A stretch of 64,000 nt of DNA from contig OY741270.1 in NCBI GenBank assembly GCA_963514095.1, positions 28,226,084-28,290,083 on the forward strand, given 5' to 3'. Source of the stretch: Eutrigla gurnardus (Eukaryota; Chordata; Actinopteri; Perciformes; Triglidae). Numbering within the stretch: position 1 is the stretch's first letter; every line of letters begins with the position of its first letter. The notes beneath the pieces were generated by a model. It had not been told where the DNA came from and made no database searches. It worked only from the letters and a program-made list of their open reading frames with translations. Shown piece after piece: positions 48,601-61,090 of the stretch. The position numbers were made by a program, and so were the translations under genes.

Positions 48601-51600
48601 TACCCTCAATGATCCCCCTTTGTCAAGGTTGAAAAGGAGTAATAAAGTTTGCGTCTTGGTTCGAACAACGTGAAGTAAAAAAAACCCTCAAAACTCCATG
48701 CTGCTTTTTATCGCTGCGTAACGTTTCACTCAATGACACAAACAGCAGTTTGAAAAAAATAAATAAAAAATTTGACCCAGGAATGAATCACACGAACAAA
48801 AAAGCCGCCCCCGGTGTGTAAAGGCCTTAAGACTCAGACAAGGAAAAACTTTGAACACCTTATCAAAGCAAAGCAGAGCTGCTTCTATTAAATGTTTCCA
48901 TTAAAAGAAAAAAAAATGGCTTTCACCTCCATCTCCTGTCTCCTTCCTTTCATTCGTCTTTCCCAGTCTTTTAGTGGTGACACTTGTAGCGTTTTTAACA
49001 TCAACAATAATCCTAAAAGAAATTTGAATGGCATTTAATTACACAGTCAAACTATAATATTAATAATAATTGGCATAAACAAACGAGACCACTGTCGAGA
49101 AGATTGGCACTTTCTAACAACCGGCCATTACACGCTGATGTATTTATCCTCCCCGGAAAAAGTAAAAGCAATAAAAATACAGCATAACGGGATGAGCCAG
49201 AGAAGTGAGTGACATGTTCGATGATAAAGGTGTTTTTTTTAATTATGAGAGACACTAGAAGCAACAACACAAGCCCCAAATCCTCATACCTCCAGTCAAG
49301 TAAACAGCACGAAGGCATCAAAACAAATTCAACTGTGACGTCCATCAAATAAAGTTGAATTGCTTGAATGAACAAAACGTTGGGACACAAAGAGGTTTAC
49401 AGCCTTTACAACATTTAAATGTATAATCTGGAAGAGTTTCATTTAAATAAATGTCTGTTAGGTGACGACATATCGCCGTTTGTGAGTTAACGGTTTCTAT
49501 AGCCGAAAAAAAACAAAGAAAAGAGCGATGACTCTGGGCAAAGAAAAGTGCAAATACAACGAAAAAAACCAACTAATTTGAGCCGAACAAAACAAAGAAA
49601 AATGATGACTACAGACCTTAAAATTAGTGAAAATACAACGAAAAAAGAAACAAAATCGTCAAAACTGTCTCTGGAAAGTGAGTACCAAAAATACAATTAC
49701 AAGCAATTACCTCTCATCACCACAGGTGCCGCCAAAGGGTTAAAGAAACAGAGATCCTGATCTGAGATTTTAACTTCAACAACATTCTCATTTGGCACCA
49801 CATAGTGGTGCGACTGCAGATTACACACAAAACAATCGTAGAACAAACTGCGTCATCCAACACGACGTTTCCCACATTAACACATAGTGTTTTATGCACC
49901 AGGATTCCACACAATGAAAGTGAATCGTGGCGGACTCCGCCGCTAATGTTAACTTCTGTTGAAAAAAAGGCCGTCCATGAATTATATAAAACTTTTGGTT
50001 TTATCTATAGAACTTAAATAAACAGCGATTTAATCTCCATCCGGTGCCCCAGTAAGAGCCACAAGCTCATTTTTTGGTTGTCATGTGGGAAGAAACTAAC
50101 AGGAAGGGGAGGAATAACAAAGTGCTTTTTAAAATAATTGTGTTGACTGAAGAAAACTAAAATCACAGCAACATCTAACTTTTATTAATTAGTTTTAAAA
50201 AGTTAGTGTTTCCGCCGGTGTCTTAAATCCTGGCAGGCTGCCGGGCCGAAGTCGACTCAAAGCATCAGGGATGTGTTACGAGGATGCTTCTTAAACTCAA
50301 ATGTGTTATTCAAGTAGCAAACTCCTCTAGGGAATAACAGAGAGAGAGAAACTATTTATGAAATAGCGCTAACGTTAAAGCTGTGAATGCGTGAATCTAT
50401 TGTGAAAAATCTCCTCAGGACCTATGTTCCCATCTTTGCTGTCCCTGTGTGCTGATTGGTGGAGGGGGTTAGCACTAGTTAGCAACAACAGATAATTAGG
50501 TTTGCTTAAGGTGGGCTGACTTTTAAGGCGGACCAGCTATTCTTATTGAAATGACAAGATTCTCCGGGTTTTGCTCGGACTAGACAAGAAAAAAAAAAAA
50601 ATTCTATCAGAAACCCTGAAAAAAGGCTCCAAAAGAACTTCGGAGACGCTTCGTTAAGAACTCACGAGTTGTGGGCGTGAACCACATGAAAGTCTCCAAC
50701 CAACCAACTGAATACTGAAAGAGAGCAAGTTGCAGTTTTTTGTTTTCCCATTTAATTAAAAGTAAAAGCCAAATATTGTCCCTCAGGGCGACGGAAGTAG
50801 AGATGGGTATGAGGGTCATGTCTTCCCATTTCCAAGAGAACTTCATTATAAATACTGCTTCCGTGGATCGCTTGAGAAATGGGAATAAAAACAATACTGA
50901 CAACTATTACGACGCAGCATTAGGTGGGTGCAATATCACACTTGGCTAAGTTCCCTCCTCGCTCTCTCTCGCTACACGGAGAGATGAAACAATTATTTTG
51001 GCCTCGCCAGGAGCGATCCAACCAGGCTGGTTCGCTCCGGTCCACGGGCATGTTTTTAGCCTCGGGGCGAAAAAAATAAAACGTTATTTCTCATCCGGCG
51101 TGTGTTTACAAGTGGGGGGAAAAAGCGAGAACACATCTGTACTCTACGTGTAAGAAAAGTAAATCAAATAAATAAAAAGAAGACGGGCAGCTTTTTAATT
51201 TCACAGCTTAGGGGGCTTGTTGTACGACTCGGCTGCCAAGTCCAATTTCTAACCGCGGCGCCGACGGCGGCTGCAGGCGGCTCTTCGATTCCCGCTTGTT
51301 TTTTCGACACACGAATCTCACAGAGGAAACAAAAAAACACTTGTGAGTCGGGGAAGAGACTCGCCGCCGACTGATGTGGGATGTGATGGCGGGGACTATT
51401 TTAAACTATTGTTTACGATGTTCAACCTCAATTTTTAACCCGACGAGCTCGACAAAAACAAAAACAGGTTGCCCTAAAAAAAAAAAAAAAACGATTTATC
51501 TCCAACACACACACAAACACACACACACACTTATTTTGTCCTGAGTGGGAGAAAAACAAAACACCTTGAAAAAAAATTCAATTATCCATCCTTTAAACTC

Positions 51601-51757
51601 TTTTTTTGGTTTCTTTTTTTTTTTTGTGTGCCTACTGCCTAAGATGTTCCCTAAAGGTAGTGTTTTTTTGTGCATGGTCTTCTTCAGAGGCTGCATGTTA
51701 ATAACATTCCCCAGCAGATGCCTTTGTTTTATGGTGTTAAAGAACTCACCCCCCCAA

Positions 51758-51784
51758 CACCACCACCACCACCACCACCACCAC
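51758..51784. repeat. (CAC)n microsatellite
   Basis: An uninterrupted CAC run of nine units in the atrn intron. Confidence 0.95.
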
Positions 51785-51895
51785 CCAAACTCACCCACCA
51801 GCACCACCTCAGAGAGTTATCTAGACCGGCCAGGCAGAGCGGCGAAAGGTTTTTATAAATTACCTCCAGTAATTAGCCCAGCACGCAGGATAAGA

Positions 51896-51896
<1 letters not shown>

Positions 51897-51979
<83 letters not shown>
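51897..51979. repeat. (CA)n microsatellite, 83 bp
   Basis: Perfect CA run. Confidence 0.98.
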
Positions 51980-51981
<2 letters not shown>

Positions 51982-53027
51982 GGGATGACTTCTCTCCCCC
52001 CCACCGCCAGCCAATGAAAGCGAGGCGAACTCCCGCCGCTGTGACTCACCAGGTGCAGCTACTTCCACTGAGCCCACTTTGATGAGTTTCCAGTCGGGCT
52101 TCAGTTTGCGAGAGGAAATGTTTTTGTCAGCCTGTGATAATAACTGCAGCACACGTACTTAAACTCAACACGGCGCGAAGAAAACAAAAAGATAAAATGA
52201 GATGAGTTCACTTTACCCCACTGAATTTGAATTCCGGGTCTTGATTCTGACCCCTGAACTCTAAAAGCTTCTACGTTGTTTTTTTTGTGTTATTTTAAAC
52301 CATTCCGACTCGTCTAATACTTAAATAAACACATTATGTTAAAGTTCCACTTAACTTTACATAAGCGGCACTTATGTAGAAGTTTGCATCGATTTCATTT
52401 AATTGAATCTTATTTAATTTAATCTAATCAAACTTATTTAAACTAATTTATTCACACGGACTCAACAATATTGTTTAGTTTAATGTGAAAGTTGAACTTG
52501 TAGAATTAAATTAGATGGAAAATAAAATGTACATGAGATTGAAAGAACTTCAAAGTAAATTATCTTTAGTATGAAAATAGTTATTTTCGGTGCAGGAGAC
52601 AGACAGTATTTGTTGACGGGAGAAGAAATACGTGACTTCCACCCAGAGAGGTGCGACGTTTACTGGCTGATTAGTGCTGACAATTAAAAACACCTTTTGC
52701 CTCGAGTCCTTTTCCTGTTTGTGAAAGTGATTATTTAGTATGAGTCACCGCCGGGTTCCCGAGGCGTCTTCTAAATTCTGAAGCACAGCGAATTATAGCT
52801 GCTAATCCTAAGGATAGAAGGAACCAGTGAAAGGAAGTGACCATATTTGGACTTATATATATATTTGGAGCGACGGGTGGATCTGGCTAGAGAGCGGCAA
52901 CCTTTCTGGATCTGGATCTATGTGGATTCTGGTGTGAAGCTGCTAACAAAGTTAGCTTCTATAATTCAAGGTCAACTTTACAGCTAAATGTTAAAGTCAT
53001 CTTAGTAGCTAACTAGCATTGGTAGCG

Positions 53028-53262
53028 TGTTAGCAACCTGTCAATCACGAGGTAGCCCCGCCCCCTAAAGCATCCTAAAAGTACTAAATGAACATCATGC
53101 TGGATTGAAGAAGACTTGAAACTGGAGATTGAGACCATAAACTCATGTTTATGATGTTTACTGAGATAATACATCAAGAGTCGATCATAGAGGAGTCGCC
53201 CCCTGGTGGCCAGCAGAGAGAATGCACGTTTAAGGCACTTCAGTGTTGGTTTCACTTTTCAG
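53028..53262 (-). repeat. Dispersed repeat, copy 4
   Basis: It begins GCAACCTGTCAATCAC, continues TAGCCCCGCCCCCTAA, and ends with GTCGCCCCCTGGTGGCCAGC and AAGGCACTTCAGT. It is nearly full-length and the reverse complement of 35500-35765. Confidence 0.8.
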
Positions 53263-54057
53263 ATCTGGAGGTTTGCCGCCTGTTCATCGGACACCAAGAG
53301 TGTTCTTTCTTATGAAAGACAGCATAAATAATGTCATAGACGCAATCAATTTTTAAATATGAATAAAACTTCAGACATCCAAGATAAATAAAGGTGTTTA
53401 GTCTCTTCTGATCTCTAACATAATTTTATATCTCTAACATGTGGACAATAGAGTCAGTCTGTTAGATTGTGAATTTGTGAAGCACAAGTTTGTTTATCAC
53501 ACACTATTTATCAGAAATGATCATAACTGAGCATTCCTCTGGTTCCACATTGACACAATCGTGGGATTTTAGGTGATCACACCGGCTTTAAAAATCAGCC
53601 ATATCTTTACTATATTCAACGCGGTACACAATGAGAGGAAGTAAATAGAAGATAGCGGTGCACCACAACTACGTTTGGATAAAACTGCACTGTTTCTTCT
53701 TCTTCCTTTTCCTTTTTTTTTTTCCTTGCATGAAATGTCCCGATTTCCTCTCGTCCCACGGTGTCTATAAATAAAAGCAGAGCAGAAGGCGTCAGAAAGG
53801 TAATCATCTGCCCGTGATGCCGAGGCCGCAAGCACCATTTGGCAGAAGCCGAGTGAATATATCTCATCGGTGGAGCAAGTTTGGACTTCCCACCGAGGCC
53901 ATAAACAACTTTAATGATCTTCAGCTCGCTGTGTGGCGCCTCCCCCCCTCCTCCCATGTATTCACCCGATCGCGGGTCTTAATACACTACTGTAGCAGCC
54001 TGATAAAACAGCATGGAAACAAGGGGGGAGGACCTGCTTCAAGTCGCTCAATCTGAA

Positions 54058-55145
54058 TCGGAGGAGGGGAGGAGGAGGAGGAGGGGGGAGATAGGATAGC
54101 GTTTGTCGCCGTGCGAGCTGGCGAAGGCAGAGAAAGGAGGATCTAAATTGGATCTCTGCTTCTAGGATGCTCCTGGCCTGATGGAGAGGAGGAGAGCAGG
54201 ACGGGAAGAATGGAAGTAAAGAAGAGCAGCGGTCGGGAGAAGAAAAGGTAAAGCAGAGACGAAGGTGGAGGATGATGAGGAGGACGATGGCGTTGTTTTC
54301 TTTCTACACGGGAACACACACAAACACACGAGTAGAGGGGAAACACACACACACACACACACACAGATAAGGCAAACAGAAAAGCCCAGACGGCCGATAG
54401 GATCAGTGACTGGCTAGTAAATTAGAGGAGAAACACTACAGCGAAGTAAGGATGTCAGACTGGGAGATGAGAGAGGAGGAGGGGAGCAAAGATACCAAGT
54501 AAAGTATAAAGACAAAAGAAAATGAAACTAAACGTCAAAATGAGATGAAGAGGAGGGAAGAGAAGGCAAACAAGGACACGAGATAATTAAATAAGAGAAA
54601 GGAAAACAAAGTGGAGCAAAATAGAGAATCAGAGGAGGATGAAAATGATAGAAGAGGGAAGAGAAAAAGAGAATAATAGAGATGAAACGCAGATAAAGTA
54701 ACAGAAACAAAGTGTGGGCAAAAAGAAGAGAAATAAAATGAAGAAGAGATGAGGAGAGAAGAAGAAAGGGAGACAAAAGGGAAGAAGAAAAAGGATGAAA
54801 AACCAAGAAGAAAGGAGGAAGACTAAGAAGGGACACAAGAATATGAAAAGATAAGAAAGAAAACTTTAATAAAATAGTAAACGGAAGACAACTCAAAGTG
54901 AAAAAAGGAGAGAAGAGAATAAAACTGAAACTGAAGACTCAAGGAAAGAAGAATTGAAAAGCAAAAGGACAAAACAGAAAAAAAGGATGAAGAAAGGAGG
55001 ACGAATAAGAAGGGACATAAGAATGCGAAAAGAAGAAAGGACAAAAAGTATAAAGTTGAGAATAAATCACCCAAGTAAAGAGAAGAAGAAGGAAGAGGGC
55101 ATTAACAAAAGGAAGAAGGGAAGAAAAAGGAAGTGAAGAAGGGGG
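54058..55145. repeat. Polypurine tract of about 1.1 kb
   Basis: The + strand is almost all A and G with GAAGAAGAGAAAGG-type words, interrupted by a (CA)n run at 54342-54365. It is composition-driven; the Phe/Leu/Ser-rich frames on the - strand are artefacts. Confidence 0.9.
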
Positions 55146-56468
55146 ATTTGATTCGCTGCAGATCCTCCCGAGGGCCTCCAGCCTTCTGCTGGGAGTCACC
55201 TTGTGCTCCGGGGGGGAGCCTCAGCCCCCCATGAGATGCATGGCCCCTGTCAGAGCCGAGGGGGCCCCGGAGCACACCCTGCTGAACCCCTAATATTCTG
55301 CATCTGCACTCACGAGGTCATCCATCACAAAGTGCACAGTCACAGTTACAGCGGCCTGCGGCGCCGAACGCCCGGCCGCCTTTCCCACGATTCCTTGCTG
55401 CTGCTTTGAAATCTGCTCCTTCTGCGTCTCCTCTCTCGCTACGATGACGAAGTCTTCTCCATCTCCGTCGTCATCTCCCGACGTTTTTTTTTTTAAACTC
55501 GACCCTTTCTGCTGCTTCAGCGCGTTTCAAGTCCGCTAACGACCATTCGGGGGATTCTGGCACCTCAAAAGCTCGGTGAAAGAGTGAGTCAGCAAAAAAA
55601 AAAAAAAAAAGCCGACAGCCGAGTGATGTGTCCCGTCGTGAACTCGAGCCGGTTTCACACATCAAAGTCTGTTTACGTTTTTTCTCGATGAAGTGGGAAA
55701 TGAAAAAAGGGGATTTCGTGTCGTGTGAAGTCGGAGGAGTTGCCTTAAGTGATGTCACTTGAGTCGGCGTCAGAGTTGAAAGTTTGGAAAAGTTAGAAAG
55801 AAGACAGGGCACTCCTCCCTCCTTCACTGCTTCATGTATAAATGACTTTGAGTCGCTGAAATTCTTGTGAAAAATGAATTAAAAAAGAAAAGAAATGCTC
55901 ACATCAATTTTTCATTCCCTTGCTTTTTCTTAACGTCTCTTCTGGTCTGTTGACCTCTTTTTTTTTCTTTGATTTTTTATCTTTAACATCTTTTTAACAT
56001 CATATTTATTTTATGTTGTGTGTGAATTTTGTGAAGCTTCATCTCCAATGTATTGTATTGATTTTTTAAAAATGTGTTTACTTTATTCCCTTGCCTTGTA
56101 ATGTGCTATTATATAAAGTGAGTTGAGTTGCATTGTGGGTAATGCAAGCACCAAGTCAGAATTTGGAATTTCACTACACTCGTCTCTTCAACGAGACATT
56201 TGTCATCCGGTCACGGCCGGGACGCATCATCGGTCAAGTCTGTAAGATCTGGTCTCCCTCTCATGGGGGGTCAGACCAGCCAGACCACATCCTGAGGTGG
56301 TCCGGCCTCGCCCTGAGTCCGGATCTCAACGGAGGCGTGGACGGCCTTGTGGAACAATCCGGACGATTTATCAAATCATCCTTCCCCCGTCACGCGGTGA
56401 GCTTCTCTCCCAAAAGGGACGAGTGGAGGGAAACTGGAGCTGCTATCAAAATAAAAGCTTTTACACTA

Positions 56469-56755
56469 ATGACTTTTATTGTGAAAGAATTTATAGGAAA
56501 ATTTGTTTAGGAGCGAATTAGGCGAGCTGTGTGAGCTGCTTTTCTTCAATAAAAGAGGAAGAGAGGAAGAGAACGTTGTAAAAAATTAACAGGGGGACCT
56601 TTATTGTGAAGAATTTATAGAAGAAATTTGTTAAGCACCAAAATTAGCCGCTAATCTTCAATAAAACAAGTCGACTGCAGGGAGAGGAAGAGTTAGCAGC
56701 GGATATAAAGGGGGGGACTTTTATTATGAAGAATTTACAGGAAATTTAATGTGCA
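56469..56755. repeat. Three diverged repeats of about 120-125 bp
   Basis: The word GACTTTTATTGTGAAAGAAT near 56471 recurs as GACCTTTATTGTGAAGAATT near 56596 and GACTTTTATTATGAAGAATT near 56716. Each is followed by TTATAG or TTACAG and GAAATTT. Confidence 0.65.
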
Positions 56756-58752
56756 CCATTTTACAGCTGCTCCATTGATCATATATCTGATCACGTTCCG
56801 ATCAGGCGGGTAGTTAATCGGTTTGTGTTGCTCACAGCATTGAAGAAAAACCCTCAAAACTAAAGAGCAGCTTGTTGGAACTACTTTTCTACCTGTGGTG
56901 TAAATCCATTGTTGGTTGCTTTATTTGTGGAGAAGTCAGTTTTTATCCTGATCATCATTATGAATTCTTATCTCCTCCATTCGTCCGGCTGAGACTCCGT
57001 TACTTCCTGTGTTGGGAAACAGAAGACGTTTCCTCTCTACACCGTAGAAATCTAACGTTGCTTCATCAGAAGATTCGTGATATTTAAGCACGATATAAAA
57101 GCCTCCACACTCTGGCATAGCAGCAGGAGTTTCATTGAAATTATATCTCCAAATCTCGTCACGACTAGACACCAATTATGGTAGAAAATTGGGTTTCAAA
57201 AGTAGGAAAAAATACTTTTCCTCCTCTGAGTAAAGAAACACAAGCAAAATGTTTTTTCTCAAAGCAAACAATACCAGCAATCAAAAACAATATACGCAAT
57301 GTGCAAAATATTACACAAAGCAACAAAAAAAAGGAGAATTGTTTTGTTGCTGTTTTTAGTTTTAGGTTCTGACTTTGGGATTTCTGATTATTTAGGAAAA
57401 CATTTCTTGTGCAACACACCCAAAACTTAAAAATAAATGGTCATGTGACTCAAACCTTGACTTCAGGGCCTACATTTTAAATTGGTACATTTTACTGTCT
57501 TTTTGTCATTCTCTTACCCTTACTCTACCTATCGGTTCTGCTCTGTTGATGTGTATATATGTTTATATGTATGGACCTGTATTTTGCAAATAAAAATTTC
57601 ATTATTAATATTACACTGAAACGCGGACCCTGTCGGTCACGATTGGCTCTAAATGAAGCCTGACTCTCTTTCACTCCGTTGGCTTCGCTCCAACAATCAT
57701 CCATATTAACAAAATTCCATCCTTCGATTTCTCTATCATTTATTTTCTCCCCCAAAAAAACCCAGATGGTTCGACGCACCAAGACAAAGCTGTGTTGTGA
57801 GATGAAACATGGCTTTAATTGCGTCCCTGAACGTTCTTAATTTTCATGCAACAAACATCCTCCCGTGAGTGGGCGTTAAGTAATCATTTATTTTCCAAAT
57901 GAAGAAGAAGAAAAAAAAAAAAGTTGGAACGAAGCTTCCTCCGTCATTTTCTAAGTATAGTGTCTTAATCTCCAACACTTTTTTTTTTTTACTCTCATCT
58001 GCATGTATTTAACTCCGGGGTTAACGGAATTCATCCTCATTAGGATTCACAGCGCTGCCCACATTAACCGGCTCTATAACTGGTGTAATGTGCCGCGTTA
58101 CTCTTCACGCCGTCCCAGTCAGACGAGCCACCGCGGCGACTCTCATTAAGGTGTGCGAGACCTGCACCACACTTCCAACCCCCCCATCTAAATGAATGGA
58201 ATCAGACTGGGAAAGATTTGCTTAAAATACAGACGCGTGAGGAATATCTATTTCTAACTCTTGAGGTGCGTTCAAGTCATTTGCAAGAAATTGTTCACTG
58301 AATAATTAGTGTTTATTATCAGGGGGGCGGGGCTTACCGCCATGTAGACACCGACATCAACCACAATGAGTTTTACATGTTGTGGGAGTCCTAGATTTTC
58401 ACTGACACATCGGCTGGTTTACTACAGCGGAAAGAAGCCAAAAACGACTTTGTTGTGATGTGATCGCAGTAAACGGATTAAAACACAATTTGTTAAAAGG
58501 TCTGAAGTAAAAAAAAAAAAGGAACCACAAAGGGTTCTCCTATGAGGAAGCGAAAGAACCCGAGTTCCTTTAAATCGGAGAGCATCCGTCTGTAATCACA
58601 AACTGCAGACGACGGAGACAAGGCCGGTGAGGATGAGTGACGACGCCGATGCCGGTGGAGCTTCCTGCTCCCGTCGCGCCGGTAAAATAAATAAATCAAA
58701 TCTTCTCCGGGGGATGGGCGGCCCATCGCTCTCAGAAAATGGTCGCACTCAC

Positions 58753-58860
58753 CTTGACATTCCCTCCTATCAGGTCGGGCGGCTCGTCGTCCGTCTCCAA
58801 GGCGACGTTGATGGTGGCGAAAGGCCGGCTGGCCATCTGTTGCATCTCCCTCAGCAGTTG
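58753..58860 (-). CDS. atrn: Attractin third-last coding exon (cytoplasmic, near the membrane)
   Basis: A 108-bp - strand exon in phase 0 at both ends, with acceptor CCTCCATAG and donor GTGAGT. It reads QLLREMQQMASRPFATINVA, then LETDDEPPDLIGGNVK. REMQQMASRPFA-x-x-NVALETD-EPPDLIGG is a near-diagnostic attractin cytoplasmic sequence lying just after the transmembrane segment and its basic stop-transfer residues. The upstream exon carrying the membrane span was sought but not found in 58861-64000, so it is probably beyond the window. It splices in frame to 45557. Confidence 0.95.
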
Positions 58861-60004
58861 CTATGGAGGAGGAGGAAGAGGAGGGTGAGTGACAGGTAAA
58901 CACGGACTGTCTATTATTATCATGAATATTACTACACTATTAATAAAGCACAACACAACTTGAAATCAAGGAGGTGATGATGGAAGAACTGTGAAATATA
59001 CTGTGTACAAGTAATTAATCAAGTTACACAACCATTTGATCCATTAAGAGTATAAATACGTTAGTGCAGCTTTAACCTTCTTAAAGGGGAAGTACTCGTC
59101 TATGGATGGTGCCTTTAACGCTTTAGAAGGTGTTGATTTCATGGCTATTAGATAGACATATTTTCTTAGATTTATATCGTGGACCTCGGCTGGAGGAAGA
59201 GGAGGGAGAAAAAAACAACAGAATTAAGACGCATTGGAAGAAACAGATAGATAGAGAGGAAGACGAGGAATCGTAACGATGTTGGAAAAGGGCAGAAGGT
59301 GAGAAGCCGAGGGAAGGAAGAGATGAAGGGAGCAGGTAAGCCGACTGTCAGAGTGCTAAAAATAGAGAGACGAGCTGAATGGAAGCAGCAGCGGCGCTCC
59401 ATCATACAAAAACATAAAAAAACCACCTGCAAACGCTGCACGAGGAAGTTGGTTTCAGACGCACTTCCTCGCACACGGGAAGTCAAGCGATGTGGTTTTG
59501 TGTGCGTGGAGTTTATATTGATTTAAAAGGATAGTTCAGGTGTTCTGAAGTGGGATTGGATGCGTGTTCCCTACAGGGGACGGCGGTCTGCTTGCTACTT
59601 GAAGTACAGCAAAGGATTAAAAGCACAGCAGCGAAGCAGCAGAACCTACTTTACCACCTAAAAAGAATCGATATGAGTTGAAGTGGACGCTTTATTTAGA
59701 ATATTTTCCAAGTGTTTGGCTTTGAGGAGTCAAGCTTTTGGCGTGAGAGGGCGACGAACCTCCGACTGATGCATCAGCGGCTTGTAATTAATCCGCCGTA
59801 CCGGGTCCCCCCCCCGCGAGGCTGACAATTGTGTCTATTGACTCGTTAGCCTTTTCAAATCGCTCTCCAAATGTAATGCTTTATAATCATATCCATACCG
59901 AGGGTTAGCAAAACAGCTCCAGGGGAAGTCTCTCTCTCTACAGGAAAGCCTGATTTAAAGTCCTGGGTTTAAGGCAGCTCATTAAAGTCCTGCATGTCTC
60001 TGTT

Positions 60005-60026
60005 GGGGGGGGGGGGGGGGGGGGGG
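60005..60026. repeat. Poly(G) run, 22 nt
   Basis: Twenty-two consecutive G. Its length is probably variable and error-prone in assemblies. Confidence 0.97.
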
Positions 60027-61054
60027 TCCTCTCTGTTGTAACAGCCGGATCAGGAGGAGGACCTTTATTTTCCCAGAGTCACTACTTAGGAGTTATTTAA
60101 CATTTGAGGGAATCGGATTATTCACATTTACTGCTGACTAATGAATGAGATCGACACCAGTCCGATGTTTAATATGAAGCTAACAGCCGGTAGCATGTTA
60201 GCTCGGCATTAGACTCTAGAAATAGGGGGGCACAGCTAGTCTGGCTCTGTTTGAAAAAGCAGTCGGCCAGCACCTCTAATTACCAGTTATTGTGATTGTT
60301 ATATCTTGTTTAAACGTCACTTAGCCATTGTGAGAGGTTGCCAGGAAACCAGCAGAGATGGAACCGGGTTAGCCTAATTTAAGCTAAGCTAACAACAAAC
60401 GTTAAAATGAGAGTGACATGCATGATTAGCCACTAATTAAGCCACAATGTAACCAAATGTAAAAACGATTCAATAAAAGACAATTTAGTGCAACTTCACA
60501 TAAACTTCCTTAACTGTGACACTAGAATGAAAATATATTATTTTGTTTAAGATTTTTGCAGTTACATTTTTGTCATACTCCCATAAACCCAAACGTCAGT
60601 AGCCCTGACATACCGGCAGCTAGCTAAACATTTGGATTTAAAGGTGCAAATTAATCGGGATGATTGTGGAACTGTAAAGTTGCTCTTAATGTTAATTTTT
60701 ATAATTCATTTTAGCCTTTACATGCAGGAAAATATGCTTAAGTTATTACATTTTTCAGATATGATATATCAAATATTTTTTTAGTGATGACAACTTCTCA
60801 TACACTTTAATTTACGTCATTTCATAACATATTTCATAAGAAACTGAGTATGTTTTCCCCACAGACGTGACCTCACCTAGTAATTGGGATGGCCGATCAT
60901 TATTCTTGGCATTTCATATATCAAAGGAGAAATCAAGTAATCGCGTCGGCAGGTGATTTGTTCAATTACTCTTAGTTGTAGCCTCCAAACCACTCAGAGC
61001 TTCAACCACTTCCTGCCCACTATTTCAAACATTCCACACTTTAATTGTGTGACC

Positions 61055-61056
<2 letters not shown>

Positions 61057-61089
<33 letters not shown>
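61057..61089. repeat. (CA)n microsatellite
   Basis: Perfect CA run of about 33 bp. Confidence 0.97.

Positions 61090-61090
<1 letters not shown>

Noticed and set aside
55142..55450. Possible extra atrn exon
   Set aside because: No frame with splice sites matches the attractin tail, and the three exons found already give a continuous tail sequence.
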